Shown: positions 53,475 to 63,205, numbered from the stretch's first letter. The stretch is 64,000 nt of DNA from Paraburkholderia sp. CNPSo 3272 (GCF_024206495.1 NZ_JAMBPQ010000006.1:62001-126000), one strand, 5' to 3'. A program made the numbers and translations. The notes: generated by a model from the letters alone, not told the origin.

Positions 53475-54685
53475 GGCCCCTGCGCGAACGCTACGCCACC
53501 ACGGCGGTCTTTCTTGCGAACGGCTTCGGCATCGGCGCGTGGGCCGTGGAGGTGCCGCGCGTGAAGGACAAGCTGGTCCTTGGCGACTCCCTGCTCGGCG
53601 TCGCGCTCTTTGCCTTCGCGCTCGGCGCCATCGTCGCCATGCCGCTTGCGGGGCGTCTCGCGCCGAGATTCGGCAGCGGCCGCGCGACCGCCCTGCTCGG
53701 CGTGCTGTTCGTCGCCGCGTTTCCGTTGCCCGCGCTCGCGCCCAACGCGCCGCTGCTATGCGCCGCGTTGCTGCTGCTCGGCGCGCTCAACGGCGCGCTC
53801 GACGTCTCCATGAACGGCCATGCCAGCGCGATCGAAAAAGTGTGGCATGCGCCCATCATGTCGTCTTTCCACGCGGCCTGGAGCGCGGGGGGTCTGGCCG
53901 GCGCAGCCGCTGGCACGGTGCTGCAGAAAGCAGGATTCGGTGTGCTAAGCGGTCTCGCGCTGCCCGCCATTCCCATCGCCGTGTTGATCGTCGGTGCGGC
54001 GCTGTTCTCGCTGCGCGACGTAGGCACGCGCCCGCAGGCTGCGCCGGCGGGTGGCTTCGCGCTGCCGCAGGCGGGCGTCGTGAAGCTCGCCGCGCTCGCG
54101 TTCCTTTGCATGATGACCGAGGGCGCTATTGCCGACTGGAGCGCCGTGTACCTGCGCACCGCCTTGCCCGCTCATGCGGATAGCGCGGGCATCGGCTATA
54201 CGTCGTTCGCGTTCGCGATGGCGGCGTGCCGCGTGGTGGGCGACGCGTTCGTGCGACGGCTGGGCGCGGTGCGCGTGGTCGCGCTGGGCGGCCTGCTTTC
54301 GGCTGCGGGTCTCGCCGCCGTGCTCGCGGCGCCGGCGCTCGCCACGGCGGTGGTGGGTTTCATCTGTGTCGGCATTGGGCTTGCCAATGTGGTGCCGGTG
54401 ATTTTCAGCGCAGCGGGGCGTACGACCGAGCCGCCCGTGACCGGCGTGTCGATGGCGGCTACTGCGGGTTACGCGGGCTTTCTCGTGGGGCCGCTTATCA
54501 TCGGCTTCGGCGCGGGACTAGTCGGGCTGCAACTCGCGCTCGGCGTGCTGGTGCTCGCGACGCTCGCGGTATGTTTTGCAGGTAGCCGTGCGGTTCGCGA
54601 TGTCGATGCGTCGCGCGGCGAATCGGCAACGCATGCGCAGTTGCGCAAAGATTCGCGAGACGCCGATCGTATCGAGGCGGACTGA
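53471..54685 (+). CDS. MFS transporter (FucP/YbjJ-like)
   Basis: A 404-residue transporter with 12 predicted helices. FLANGFGIGAWAVEVPRVKD in the first helix and AFALGAIVAMPLAGRLAPRF (motif A-like), plus ALNGALDVSMNGHASAIEKV, resemble YbjJ-type MFS proteins. An open frame reaches back to 52550, but that part is antisense-style shadow of deoR. It is translationally coupled to the DeoR regulator, so a sugar-related substrate is a fair guess, not shown. Confidence 0.83.
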   Translation: MRPLRERYATTAVFLANGFGIGAWAVEVPRVKDKLVLGDSLLGVALFAFALGAIVAMPLAGRLAPRFGSGRATALLGVLFVAAFPLPALAPNAPLLCAALLLLGALNGALDVSMNGHASAIEKVWHAPIMSSFHAAWSAGGLAGAAAGTVLQKAGFGVLSGLALPAIPIAVLIVGAALFSLRDVGTRPQAAPAGGFALPQAGVVKLAALAFLCMMTEGAIADWSAVYLRTALPAHADSAGIGYTSFAFAMAACRVVGDAFVRRLGAVRVVALGGLLSAAGLAAVLAAPALATAVVGFICVGIGLANVVPVIFSAAGRTTEPPVTGVSMAATAGYAGFLVGPLIIGFGAGLVGLQLALGVLVLATLAVCFAGSRAVRDVDASRGESATHAQLRKDSRDADRIEAD

Positions 54686-54825
54686 CCCGCGTTCGCCCGG
54701 CGCATCGAATATCACTGACAAGATGCGGATACCTCCACGCAATCGCCCTGCGTAGCGCATCTCCCCAATGAATTTCGCCAGGAAAAGATTCGGCCGGTCG
54801 GCCTGGTACTTCCTTCACGGTTCGG
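54686..54825. other. Gap beyond tssM where a coupled T6SS gene would be expected
   Basis: The tssM stop (54826-54828) overlaps an ATG on the minus strand, the usual sign of a coupled next gene. That frame reads only MTEP before a stop. No other gene is seen in the 140 bases up to the MFS gene, which converges with tssM here. Confidence 0.4.
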
Positions 54826-57800
54826 TCATGGCTGCAACTCCGGGGGCAACGGTGGCAAGGACGGTAGTCCGGAGATCTGCCCGGCCCAACCCGTTATGAA
54901 AATGCGCTCGGGCATCTGGAAGCCGCGCAGCTTGAGCAAGTCGAGCGGTCCGGCTCCCGCCTGCGTACGCAGCACATAGCGCAGCGGTGCCGTGTTGCCC
55001 TCAGCACTATCGCTGGCAGTGGTGGCCGCGGCAGAGGCCGCGGAAGCGGCCTTCTCCGCGTCGCCACCTGCCCCGCCGTTCCAGACCAGCTCGAAGCGCG
55101 TATCGTCGAGCGGCTTCACGCGGGCCTTTTCAAGCATGCGCAGGAACGCCCAGTCACCTGTCGCGTCGAATGCGATGCGCGTGCCCGCATCCAGCGACTG
55201 CCAGTTCAACGACGCATGGCCGTTCAGGCCATTGCCAGGCCATGCCAGCGGCGACCACGCTTCGTGCTGATTGAAGTAGGCGACCTGATGGCTGTCGACC
55301 ATCAGTTCCGTGCGCGTCACGGTGGGCGTGGGCTGCGGCATCAGCTCGAAGTGGTAACCGGCCTCGCCCTGCGCGTAGAGACGGGCGCCGAGCGGACCGA
55401 TCAGCCGCAGCATCGCGAGGAATTTCGGATCGAACTGCAGCGACTGCGGCGCGAGTTCGTTCGGCACCCACTGATCGCCTTGGCGCTTGAGTACGCCGGC
55501 CAGTTCGATGTCGATGAAGCGGTTGATGAGTCCCGTGTCGGGGCGCACGTAGCGACCGAATTCGGCAAACGACGCATCGGCACTTGTCGACGCGAACGGA
55601 TAGCGCGAGGCAAACGACGACTGGAACGGGGCTGCCACGGCGGCGCGCCACGCGTCGTTCAGGCTCGCGGCGGCGGGCTGCAGGACCGCCTGCCAGGCCG
55701 CATCGAGCGGCTGGACGAAGAGGGTCTGCCCGAAGCCTGCCCACTGTGCGCTCAGGCTCGCGGCGGTCAGCGCCGCATCGTCGCGCGCCTGCGACAGATC
55801 CGAGAGCTTGCCCTGGAAGATCGCCTGCGCAAGCGAGCGCGCCATCGCCTGCGCGTCCGGGCTCGCCTGGATCTGCTGCAGTTTCAGGCGCACGGTCGTA
55901 TCGGCAGTCAGTACGCGCGACAGGCTCACGCCGCTGAACGCCGCCGCATTGGCTGATCTGGCCGCGCTGCCTTGCCCGGTGGCAGCACTACCATTGGCGT
56001 CGCCTGTCAGCGCCAGCAGCGGGCCGAACGTACGGTCCAGCGGGTTGACCGCGGGGGCCTGCACCTGGTCGCTGTCGCTCCCGCCCAGCAGCCCCTGCGC
56101 CTTGCGCACCAGCGTGTCAGTCAGCGCCTGCGAGGGACGGCCTGCCTCGCCCTGGTACTGGACCGACTTCATGACCGCCAGCAGCGGCGAAGTCTGCGCA
56201 TCGGTCAGGCGCGTGAGCTGGTCGATCACGCCCGAGAAGCGGGTCGCCGGAAGCCACTGGAAGCTGTTGAGCATGGCCGCCCAGGCTGCCGTGTAGTCCG
56301 TGAAATACCGGTCGCGCAGGCGCTTTCTCAGCTCGTCGGCATTCTTCCTTGCGTCGAGCGCAGCCTGCGCCGCGTCGACCGCGCCTTCCACGGCGGTGGC
56401 GCTGATCCGGGCGGTCGGCTGGTCACCGGTGAGCACCCAGTCGCCCTCTACATGCCGCCCTTTCACGGCATCGTCGATAGCCTTTTCGATGACGCCCTCC
56501 CACGCTGCACGCGTGAAGGTGCCCGGCACCGTCTGCGCGGTCGTGAACAGACCGTGCGCGTCCGCGCCAGCGAGCAGCATCGCGAGAGAGACATCGGCAT
56601 ACTTGCCGCGCGCCTCATCAAGCACACGCTGGTAGAGCACATCATCGCTCGCGGCAAGGCCGATCTGGTTCACGAGGGTCGAGCGCATCTGCGTGACGAG
56701 CGGCATCGATGCGTTGATGCGCCACTCCGGATGCGCCTTCAGGTGATCCGACCAGAACCCGGCGAGCTGTTGCGAGGTGTCGAGCCATTCGCCGGTGCGC
56801 ATGCCAGCGACGGCGGCCCACACCGCGAGCATCTGCGCCTTGAGGAAAGGCGCGTCGGTGCGCGCCGGGGTGGCGAGCATCAGGTACGCCTTGAGACGGT
56901 TGTATGCCTGCTGCTGCGCGTCGTGGCTCTGCTGTTCGTCGGCGCGTACCTGCGAAAGCTGCACGAGTTGCCCTTCGAGCGCCTGCGAGACCGGCTGGCG
57001 CAGGTTGCGAGTGGCCACGGTCTGGTAGGGGCGCCACAACGCAGCGAGCAGGTCGTCGTTGCGCGACAAGCCCGCGCGCAGGTACCACGGCGCCCCATGC
57101 TGCTGGCGATATTCGAGCATCGCGATTTCATTCTGCAGCGCGAGCTGCGCGCGCAACGCGCGCGGCGTGCCGGGCGCGGCAGTGAGCGCGTGGGCGGTGG
57201 TCGTTTCGGTATCCTTGACGAGTGCCCCGTTGCCCAGCCCCGAGATCACCATCAGCATGATCCACACGATGGCCCCGATCACGACGCACCACGCAAGCGC
57301 ATCGGGCCAGTACAACCCCGTGCGGCGACCTCGATAGTTCGGCATGGAGACCGCAATCTGGCGCCACACCGGCAGCAGGGCACGCGGCTGCTCGCGTGTC
57401 ACTTCGGCCACCGGCACCGCCGTCGCGACCCCGGCGGGCGCGTCGTCACCGTCATTAGCGACCGGCACCGGCACGGCGGTTGTCTCCGGAAAGACCGGTG
57501 CGAACAGGACACCCGCCAACGGCGCGCGCAGCCAGTTCGAGGTGGCGAGTACGCGCAGGTTTCCACCAATCCGTTCAGCGTGGTCGCTGATGTACCTCGA
57601 AACTTCCATCAGCCAGGTTGCCTTCTCCCGCGTATGAAGGCGCACGCCAGCGTCCGCCGACCATTGCTCGACTGTGTTCAGCAACTCTGGCGCTCTGGTG
57701 GCCGCCTCCTGCGCCTGCCTGCGCGACTCGCTCGGCAAGAAGGCGCCGACCGCGTCGAAGCGTTCAGAAAGGCTACCCTTCACCTCGACCGGATGCAGGA

Positions 57801-58476
57801 ACGTGACGGGCGCAGCCCAACCAAGAGAGGTGGCGATCATTGAGAGTTCGCGGGGCAGGCCCGCACTGGCTTCTTCAGCGCGCGCCACATGCACGAGGCC
57901 ATCCACCGGGCGACGGCGGCACAACCGGCGGATCTGGCCGAGCCACACTTCTTTCTCGATACCGTCCGGCGCGGCGTGAACAAGGACGATTTCGCCAACG
58001 TGCATGACGCCCGCCTGTTTGAGGCCGGGGGCCACCTGATCGACGTGCTCATCGGTGCCGTCTACCATCAGCCAGCGCAGACGACTGCGCCAGAACCAGC
58101 CATGCGAGACGCGCAGTTCCTCGTACATGTGTTGCAACCGCGCATCGCGCTTGAGCGGCTTCGCCGCCTTCGTGCGGTCGCCGGTTTCAGCGCGGAACAG
58201 TCTGGCAGTCCCGCCGTATGCGCCCGTCGATACCGCGAACAGATGGGCGATCACGACGACAATCAGCACCATCGGGATACTGATCAATAGACGCGTGCGG
58301 GGTGCGCCATCCGCGATGCCGAGACGGTCATTCCCGAACCAGACCAGCAGAAGTGCGGCGATGGCGAGGACGAGCGCCGCGAGGGGCATGCCCCAGATCG
58401 CCGCTCGGCTGGAAGCCGGTTTGCTGGCGACGGATTCGGGCTCCATGTTCTTCAGTTTATTTAGGGGCGTCGTCAT
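54826..58476 (-). CDS. tssM: Type VI secretion inner-membrane protein TssM (IcmF), variant without a P-loop
   Basis: A 1216-residue inner-membrane core protein. Two N-terminal helices (about 29-50, 63-85) and a third near 400-425 (AWCVVIGAIVWIMLMVISGL) anchor it; the long C-terminal part is periplasmic and ends in the beta-rich TssJ-binding region. Where canonical TssM has a Walker A motif after the second helix, this one reads RLRWLMVDGTDEHVDQVAPG with no GxGKT. Its start overlaps the upstream gene (ATGA). It should bridge TssL and TssJ, yet tssL is absent and tssJ lies 35 kb away. Confidence 0.88.
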   Translation of the reverse strand: MTTPLNKLKNMEPESVASKPASSRAAIWGMPLAALVLAIAALLLVWFGNDRLGIADGAPRTRLLISIPMVLIVVVIAHLFAVSTGAYGGTARLFRAETGDRTKAAKPLKRDARLQHMYEELRVSHGWFWRSRLRWLMVDGTDEHVDQVAPGLKQAGVMHVGEIVLVHAAPDGIEKEVWLGQIRRLCRRRPVDGLVHVARAEEASAGLPRELSMIATSLGWAAPVTFLHPVEVKGSLSERFDAVGAFLPSESRRQAQEAATRAPELLNTVEQWSADAGVRLHTREKATWLMEVSRYISDHAERIGGNLRVLATSNWLRAPLAGVLFAPVFPETTAVPVPVANDGDDAPAGVATAVPVAEVTREQPRALLPVWRQIAVSMPNYRGRRTGLYWPDALAWCVVIGAIVWIMLMVISGLGNGALVKDTETTTAHALTAAPGTPRALRAQLALQNEIAMLEYRQQHGAPWYLRAGLSRNDDLLAALWRPYQTVATRNLRQPVSQALEGQLVQLSQVRADEQQSHDAQQQAYNRLKAYLMLATPARTDAPFLKAQMLAVWAAVAGMRTGEWLDTSQQLAGFWSDHLKAHPEWRINASMPLVTQMRSTLVNQIGLAASDDVLYQRVLDEARGKYADVSLAMLLAGADAHGLFTTAQTVPGTFTRAAWEGVIEKAIDDAVKGRHVEGDWVLTGDQPTARISATAVEGAVDAAQAALDARKNADELRKRLRDRYFTDYTAAWAAMLNSFQWLPATRFSGVIDQLTRLTDAQTSPLLAVMKSVQYQGEAGRPSQALTDTLVRKAQGLLGGSDSDQVQAPAVNPLDRTFGPLLALTGDANGSAATGQGSAARSANAAAFSGVSLSRVLTADTTVRLKLQQIQASPDAQAMARSLAQAIFQGKLSDLSQARDDAALTAASLSAQWAGFGQTLFVQPLDAAWQAVLQPAAASLNDAWRAAVAAPFQSSFASRYPFASTSADASFAEFGRYVRPDTGLINRFIDIELAGVLKRQGDQWVPNELAPQSLQFDPKFLAMLRLIGPLGARLYAQGEAGYHFELMPQPTPTVTRTELMVDSHQVAYFNQHEAWSPLAWPGNGLNGHASLNWQSLDAGTRIAFDATGDWAFLRMLEKARVKPLDDTRFELVWNGGAGGDAEKAASAASAAATTASDSAEGNTAPLRYVLRTQAGAGPLDLLKLRGFQMPERIFITGWAGQISGLPSLPPLPPELQP

Positions 58477-59738
58477 GCGTGGGAAGCGTTGGTTTGTTCT
58501 GTGGGTTTGACGTAGAGGATGGCTGACTGCAGGCCATCGACAATTAGTTGCGGGCCTTCCGTTGCGCCGGCCTCAACGGCAGCCGCAATCGCCAGCAGGC
58601 CGTTTGCCGCGCCCACGTTGCCGACAATACGATCGAGCCGGCGCTGTGCAGCGTCCTTCGACGCGACCTGAAAACCGGCGGCGGCGAGGGCGCGGTCGCA
58701 GTGCTCAACCGGGCGCGTGATCCACGCGCGCGTCACCGCTGCGGTCCTGGCCTTGCCCCAGATCGCGGCATTCGCAAAAGCGTACCCGGCCTCAGCATCG
58801 CTTGCCTGGACTGGACGGTGCAGCGCAGCCTTGTGGCGGACTTCCGGCGGGAGCCTGAAGTAACCCGGATCGAACAGCACGGCGGCACAACCTTCGGCAC
58901 TGCCTTCGTCGATGGCATCGTCGTACCAGGCTGCGGCGACCGCGAGAAGCGGACGGCTCGCGCGCTCGTCGAGCCACCCGTCGGCTACCAGCAGACCATC
59001 GATCGCGGGGACGGCCTGAACATCGAGTGGCGGTAGGGCGGCCAGCCGCAGTGCCTCGCGAACACGAGCCTCGTACAGGCCCGCAGTCGCCGGCGCGGCG
59101 AGCACACGTACCCGCGGCCAGTACGGCTTTTCGTATCGGGTCAGCGCGTGGAGACTTCCGGCCAGCGGTCCAATCGCTGCACGGATCATCTGGACAACGG
59201 GCGCAACCTCGGTCAGCACGCCTGCGTTGTAGCCCTCGCTTTCCTCTTCACCCGCGATGGGCAGCCCGGCTAGCAACGGGTCATGGTCTTCAAAACGGTT
59301 GCACAAAACCTTACCCGAGCCATGTCGGGCGCTCTGCATCTTCAGGAGCGACTGTTTCCCCGCAAGAGCTTCAGCAAGGGATTTGCCCGCCAGTGGCAGG
59401 CAATACCCAGCACCGACTACATGCAGCGGGCGCTGCGCGAACCGGATTTTTTCCGCAAGCCAGCGGTCGCGATGATGGTTGCGCCAGTACGCGCGATACC
59501 ACAGGACCTCATAACCTGCCCGGGCAAATCCGAGCAGAACCAGGAACACGCCGTTCGGTGCCCCGAACATCCAGTTCCAGAACTCGAAGCCACGCGCAGG
59601 GTCACCCTTCGGCCACGCAAGCAGCACAAATACCGGACCGAACACGTTGCACACGAACCACGTCACCGCCCATGGCCAGAAGCGCATCCTGGGCGGATAT
59701 CCGCTGGGGCGCCCGGCGGGAGAAAGATCGACCGGCAT
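58473..59738 (-). CDS. T6SS-associated membrane protein of unknown function
   Basis: A 421-residue protein starting at ATG 59736-59738, which shares one base with the PAAR stop (TAATG). Two hydrophobic helices near the N-terminus (FWPWAVTWFVCNVFGPVFVL; FLVLLGFARAGYEVLWYRAY) anchor it, and the rest is soluble. The C-terminal RLDRIVGNVGAANGLLAIAA faintly recalls the glycine-rich loop of thiolase-fold enzymes, but I would not assign a function from that. Being coupled to PAAR upstream and tssM downstream, it probably belongs to the secretion machine or effector loading. Confidence 0.7.
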   Translation of the reverse strand: MPVDLSPAGRPSGYPPRMRFWPWAVTWFVCNVFGPVFVLLAWPKGDPARGFEFWNWMFGAPNGVFLVLLGFARAGYEVLWYRAYWRNHHRDRWLAEKIRFAQRPLHVVGAGYCLPLAGKSLAEALAGKQSLLKMQSARHGSGKVLCNRFEDHDPLLAGLPIAGEEESEGYNAGVLTEVAPVVQMIRAAIGPLAGSLHALTRYEKPYWPRVRVLAAPATAGLYEARVREALRLAALPPLDVQAVPAIDGLLVADGWLDERASRPLLAVAAAWYDDAIDEGSAEGCAAVLFDPGYFRLPPEVRHKAALHRPVQASDAEAGYAFANAAIWGKARTAAVTRAWITRPVEHCDRALAAAGFQVASKDAAQRRLDRIVGNVGAANGLLAIAAAVEAGATEGPQLIVDGLQSAILYVKPTEQTNASHA

Positions 59739-59998
59739 TACTCGATGTCGAAATTCATGAGCGACGAGAGCAGACGGCAGCCGCACGCGCAGCGGTAATG
59801 ATGGAAGGCGACCTCCTTGCCGTCGCGATCGGGAAATTTGGCGTAGCCCTCATCAATCGTGGTTGGCCCGTGCTGCTCGCAGATCGCCTCATCGCCCTTC
59901 CGGGCAAGCGGTCGGCCCATCACCTCGAACCACGGCGAGCCGCCTGTAACTTCGCCGCCGTGTTCGAGCTCGTCGCCTTTACGAATAGGAGATTGCAT
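59738..59998 (-). CDS. PAAR-domain spike tip protein
   Basis: An 86-residue protein that is essentially one PAAR domain: RKGDELEHGGEVTGGSP, then ARKGDEAICEQHGPTTIDEG, and a late YRCACGCRL with the zinc-binding cysteines. PAAR proteins cap the VgrG trimer and sharpen the spike. It has no toxin extension, so it would carry the separate effector encoded upstream. It sits between the immunity gene and the membrane protein gene on the minus strand. Confidence 0.87.
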   Translation of the reverse strand: MQSPIRKGDELEHGGEVTGGSPWFEVMGRPLARKGDEAICEQHGPTTIDEGYAKFPDRDGKEVAFHHYRCACGCRLLSSLMNFDIE

Positions 59999-60022
59999 AT
60001 ATTAGCTAACCAATTGATTCGA

Positions 60023-60757
60023 CTATTTTTGCTGAGCTGGCATGGCGTCCGATTTAAATTCAATACTTTGCAAGAGAGGGGAAATAAAGCCATCCTTCGA
60101 ATTTCTCTCGACTTGAATACCCGCACCACCTCCGGACACGCCAATCAAAACGCTCTTGCCATGAGCGAAACAAAATCTCGAACCTTGAATTCCATTTTTT
60201 GATTTTGCATCAACCACAAAACCATTTGCGCCGGGAACATCGATTCTTTCAAAGTTCGTGCCTTCACTCTTCCCAAGTGGAGTCCACTTTTTCCCGTCGA
60301 AGTCTGCTGGGCATCTCAATGAGTTAGCGTCCATGATATCCTGCATTTCCTGAGAAATATCGGTTTGCGTATTGTCGGGCGACCACTTAAAATCTGAGGT
60401 GTTTTCGCACATAAAACCAATCCACGGCACGTGTGCAGTCCCGCGTTTCTCAAACCACCAGTCATACCCAGAATACGTCTGCGTCTGTTGAAGGAATGGA
60501 AGTTCCCGATCAGGCAGGCGAGCATCTGCGCGATAAAGTACGAGATCTGGATCGTTGTATTTAATATGCTCGCCCTTTTTCAGAGTCATCGAAAACTGAC
60601 AGTCACCCATTCTCACTTGCACCAATGTTGGTCCATCTGCCGCGAGTGTGCTGGTGCCCACTCCCAACTTCGTCATGCCATCATCGGCTAATGCATCGCC
60701 AGATAAACATGCGATAGCGAGCCAACCAGCGACAAAGGTTGTTATGTAATGCTTCAC
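60023..60757 (-). CDS. Probable periplasmic immunity protein for the adjacent effector
   Basis: A 244-residue protein with a Sec signal peptide, MKHYITTFVAGWLAIACLSG, cut near ALA-DDG. I recognise no known domain; LVQVRMGDCQFSMTLKKGEH and the cysteines suggest an exported beta-rich protein. It starts with GTG overlapping the effector stop (GTGA), as immunity genes do. A peptidoglycan-cutting effector acts in the periplasm, and so would this protein. Base composition is clearly AT-richer than the flanks (upstream end: mostly A and T runs), shared with the 3' end of the effector gene. Confidence 0.65.
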   Translation of the reverse strand: MKHYITTFVAGWLAIACLSGDALADDGMTKLGVGTSTLAADGPTLVQVRMGDCQFSMTLKKGEHIKYNDPDLVLYRADARLPDRELPFLQQTQTYSGYDWWFEKRGTAHVPWIGFMCENTSDFKWSPDNTQTDISQEMQDIMDANSLRCPADFDGKKWTPLGKSEGTNFERIDVPGANGFVVDAKSKNGIQGSRFCFAHGKSVLIGVSGGGAGIQVERNSKDGFISPLLQSIEFKSDAMPAQQK

Positions 60758-63201
60758 GATTCCTCCACGCGCCCGAAACCAACGGGGAAAATAGATGTAC
60801 TCCCGTCCGGCTGCGGGAAACTGGTTACATCAAACAGAATTATTTGTGCGTTAGCGAATGCCAAAAACCGAGACTGTATGTCCCACACGGAATTGTAGTT
60901 ACTACTTGGCTTGCCAGTGTTTATTGTGGCCGCCACCTTACCAAACGCTACGTTTATGTAAAAATATTTTATTCCGTGATCCGTTGAGAGCGGACTGTAT
61001 TCACTGGACTGATTCGTCCAGTACTCGTCTGCGCAACTGGCGGCGCCCGACCAAGCCCAATAGCAGCCGGCGCTATCCGCTGCTTCAAATGGATTGGCCA
61101 TTGCCTCTCTTTTTTCGACAAGATCGGCCGGAATATGCGTAGATGTATCTCTAAGGTAATGCATCGAATCGTACATCCCCTTATGACCATTGGGCGATGT
61201 TCTGCTTTGATCAGCCATCTGGGTATGCTGCTTCAGCGTGTTCTCTACCGTTGCACTTACTGCAAACCCTTTGAATTTCCAATACTTAATATAATTTGTG
61301 GCGTGCGTGAGCTGAAGCATTCCTCGCCCATCCCATGGGGCGTACCAAAATGGCGAACCCTCATGGTATTTTTGAAACCATTGCGTCTCCTCTGTTGCAT
61401 TTCCAAAGAATGACGCCATACGCACGGGCGATTGAATCCCGTATTTACGGATTGCATTGTTGAGTTCCAAACGCCTCTGAATGGCATTCGGATTATCTGC
61501 TGCCAACATGGAAGCAGCCCAACTAAGTCGTACCGTTTGCCACTTCCACGGCGTGGCTTTTTGTACAACATTTTTCGGAAGCAGATGCTGAAGTTCTTGG
61601 CGACTGAGCCACCCACACTTTCTGAAGTGGCGGATAAACACCAGCGGATGGAAAAACCATAGTTCCTGCCCCGCAAGCGGTGTCTTGTCCAGAAACTGGA
61701 ACTTGCCCAGGAATTCGGTAAACTTGGTGTACCCGTCGGGGTTGGTATCCTTCTGCTTGCCAAAGAAACCATACGGGTCGTTGAGGTCCTTGTAGCGCTC
61801 CTCGTTGTTGGCTGGATCCCACTCGCTTCGCGCCTTGAACACCATCCCCCGGAGCTTTTCGTCCACGCCATCTGTGTTCTGCACGTAGCTGGCAAGCCGC
61901 AGGTTGATCTCATTGCTATTGTTTGGATCGGCTTCGAGCGGCTGCGCCGATGGCAGCGAATCTTGAATGCCGGTCAACCCACAAAGCGTGGCGTAATCAC
62001 ATCGCCCGGCATCGTTGAACGGCGTGTTGTCACCATCCACCTTTTGCCAACCCGTGAAGAACGGGAAATCCGCGTCGGACAGCTTCTTGATGGCATCCGG
62101 CGCAATATTGACATAGCCCAGCGTGCCGTTTTCGTCGAGCGGCACCGCGATCCATGTGGCACAGGCCGCCCCGGTCAAAGTCGGATTATCCGAGAGAATG
62201 CGCCCGAACCGCAGCATCTCATAGCCATCGCTCGGACACACCGGATAGAGGGCCATCGCGCGTTCATACAGGTCATATTCGTAGTGCCTTTGGGCGTTGT
62301 CATAAGGGTCCGCAATGGGGGCGGGCGTGAGCAAGGTCACGTTGCCACTGCCACCCCTATCGATCCACGCGCGCGTAAAGCGCTGCCCCTTGTTGAACCA
62401 TGCCTCGACATAGAGTGTGTCCCCTGCGCCAAGCGAGCCGCCCGGCACTCGGGGAAACCACTTCTCATCCACGCCGGCCGGCTGCGGATAAAATTCTTGC
62501 GGGCCGGAAATGACGAAGTAGCTGCGCCCCCAGTAGTCGCTGGTGTTCGGCTGAGTCGTTTTTTTCACCCCGATCTCCACCTTGTCGAACCAGGCCGTGA
62601 AATCGCCGTCCGCCATGAAGATTTCGAAGTGCAGATGCGCCACGCCCTGATGCTGGCCGACGTAGCCGAGCATGTCCTTGCGGTACATCTTTTTTGTGCC
62701 GCCCATCTGGACCGCCCCATCCTTGCCCCCTGCCGTATCGAGCAGCCATTTGGGTAGCGCGTTTGCCGACCCAGTCTGCGGCGGATTGTTAGGCTGGGGC
62801 ACGATGTGCTCCTGGCTGGTCATGTCCAGCAAGTGCATGTAGAGCGAGTAGTACGTGATCGTGCGCCCGTCGCCCGTGTCAGTCTTGTGCCGCAGTAGTA
62901 CGAAGCCGGCATTCGAGTTCAGCACCGGCTGCCCGGTCGTCGAATCGGTCGTGCCGTCCGAGATGGCGTTCTTGCAGACCCGGTACGCAACAACATCCCC
63001 ATCAGCGATCGCGCGGACAGGTTCCGTCTGCTCACCCGGGTTCAGATGGATGGCGCAATGAGAACGCCGGTCGAAGGTGACCGGCCAGGCCCCGTGATGA
63101 CCGATCTCGAACTGGTCGATGAGGTCCATCATGGGGTCCGGCTTCGACGCGTCGCTGGCCGTCAGGCCCGACGCCGGAAGAAAGGGAGGGCTGATGATCA
63201 T
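60754..63201 (-). CDS. T6SS effector with M23-peptidase-like and GH19/lysozyme-like domains
   Basis: An 815-residue protein with no signal peptide, encoded just after vgrG. The N-terminal ~210 residues look like an M23 (LytM) peptidase: HLNPGEQTEPVRAIADGDVV and GVAHLHFEIFM (HLHFE at 189-193). From about residue 560 a GH19/lysozyme-like domain appears: RMASFFGNATEETQWFQKYH with candidate catalytic E604/E605, then APWDGRGMLQLTHATNYIKY. Both would cut peptidoglycan: peptide crosslinks and glycan chains. The 3' part, roughly from 61,600 to the stop, is visibly AT-rich (26 G+C in the 60 bases 60841-60900) while the 5' part is GC-rich, suggesting a swapped toxin end. Confidence 0.78.
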   Translation of the reverse strand: MIISPPFLPASGLTASDASKPDPMMDLIDQFEIGHHGAWPVTFDRRSHCAIHLNPGEQTEPVRAIADGDVVAYRVCKNAISDGTTDSTTGQPVLNSNAGFVLLRHKTDTGDGRTITYYSLYMHLLDMTSQEHIVPQPNNPPQTGSANALPKWLLDTAGGKDGAVQMGGTKKMYRKDMLGYVGQHQGVAHLHFEIFMADGDFTAWFDKVEIGVKKTTQPNTSDYWGRSYFVISGPQEFYPQPAGVDEKWFPRVPGGSLGAGDTLYVEAWFNKGQRFTRAWIDRGGSGNVTLLTPAPIADPYDNAQRHYEYDLYERAMALYPVCPSDGYEMLRFGRILSDNPTLTGAACATWIAVPLDENGTLGYVNIAPDAIKKLSDADFPFFTGWQKVDGDNTPFNDAGRCDYATLCGLTGIQDSLPSAQPLEADPNNSNEINLRLASYVQNTDGVDEKLRGMVFKARSEWDPANNEERYKDLNDPYGFFGKQKDTNPDGYTKFTEFLGKFQFLDKTPLAGQELWFFHPLVFIRHFRKCGWLSRQELQHLLPKNVVQKATPWKWQTVRLSWAASMLAADNPNAIQRRLELNNAIRKYGIQSPVRMASFFGNATEETQWFQKYHEGSPFWYAPWDGRGMLQLTHATNYIKYWKFKGFAVSATVENTLKQHTQMADQSRTSPNGHKGMYDSMHYLRDTSTHIPADLVEKREAMANPFEAADSAGCYWAWSGAASCADEYWTNQSSEYSPLSTDHGIKYFYINVAFGKVAATINTGKPSSNYNSVWDIQSRFLAFANAQIILFDVTSFPQPDGSTSIFPVGFGRVEES

Positions 63202-63205
63202 GGCT

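Noticed and set aside
55972-57843. 623-residue open frame antisense to tssM
   Set aside because: Shadow frame caused by high GC in the third codon position of tssM.
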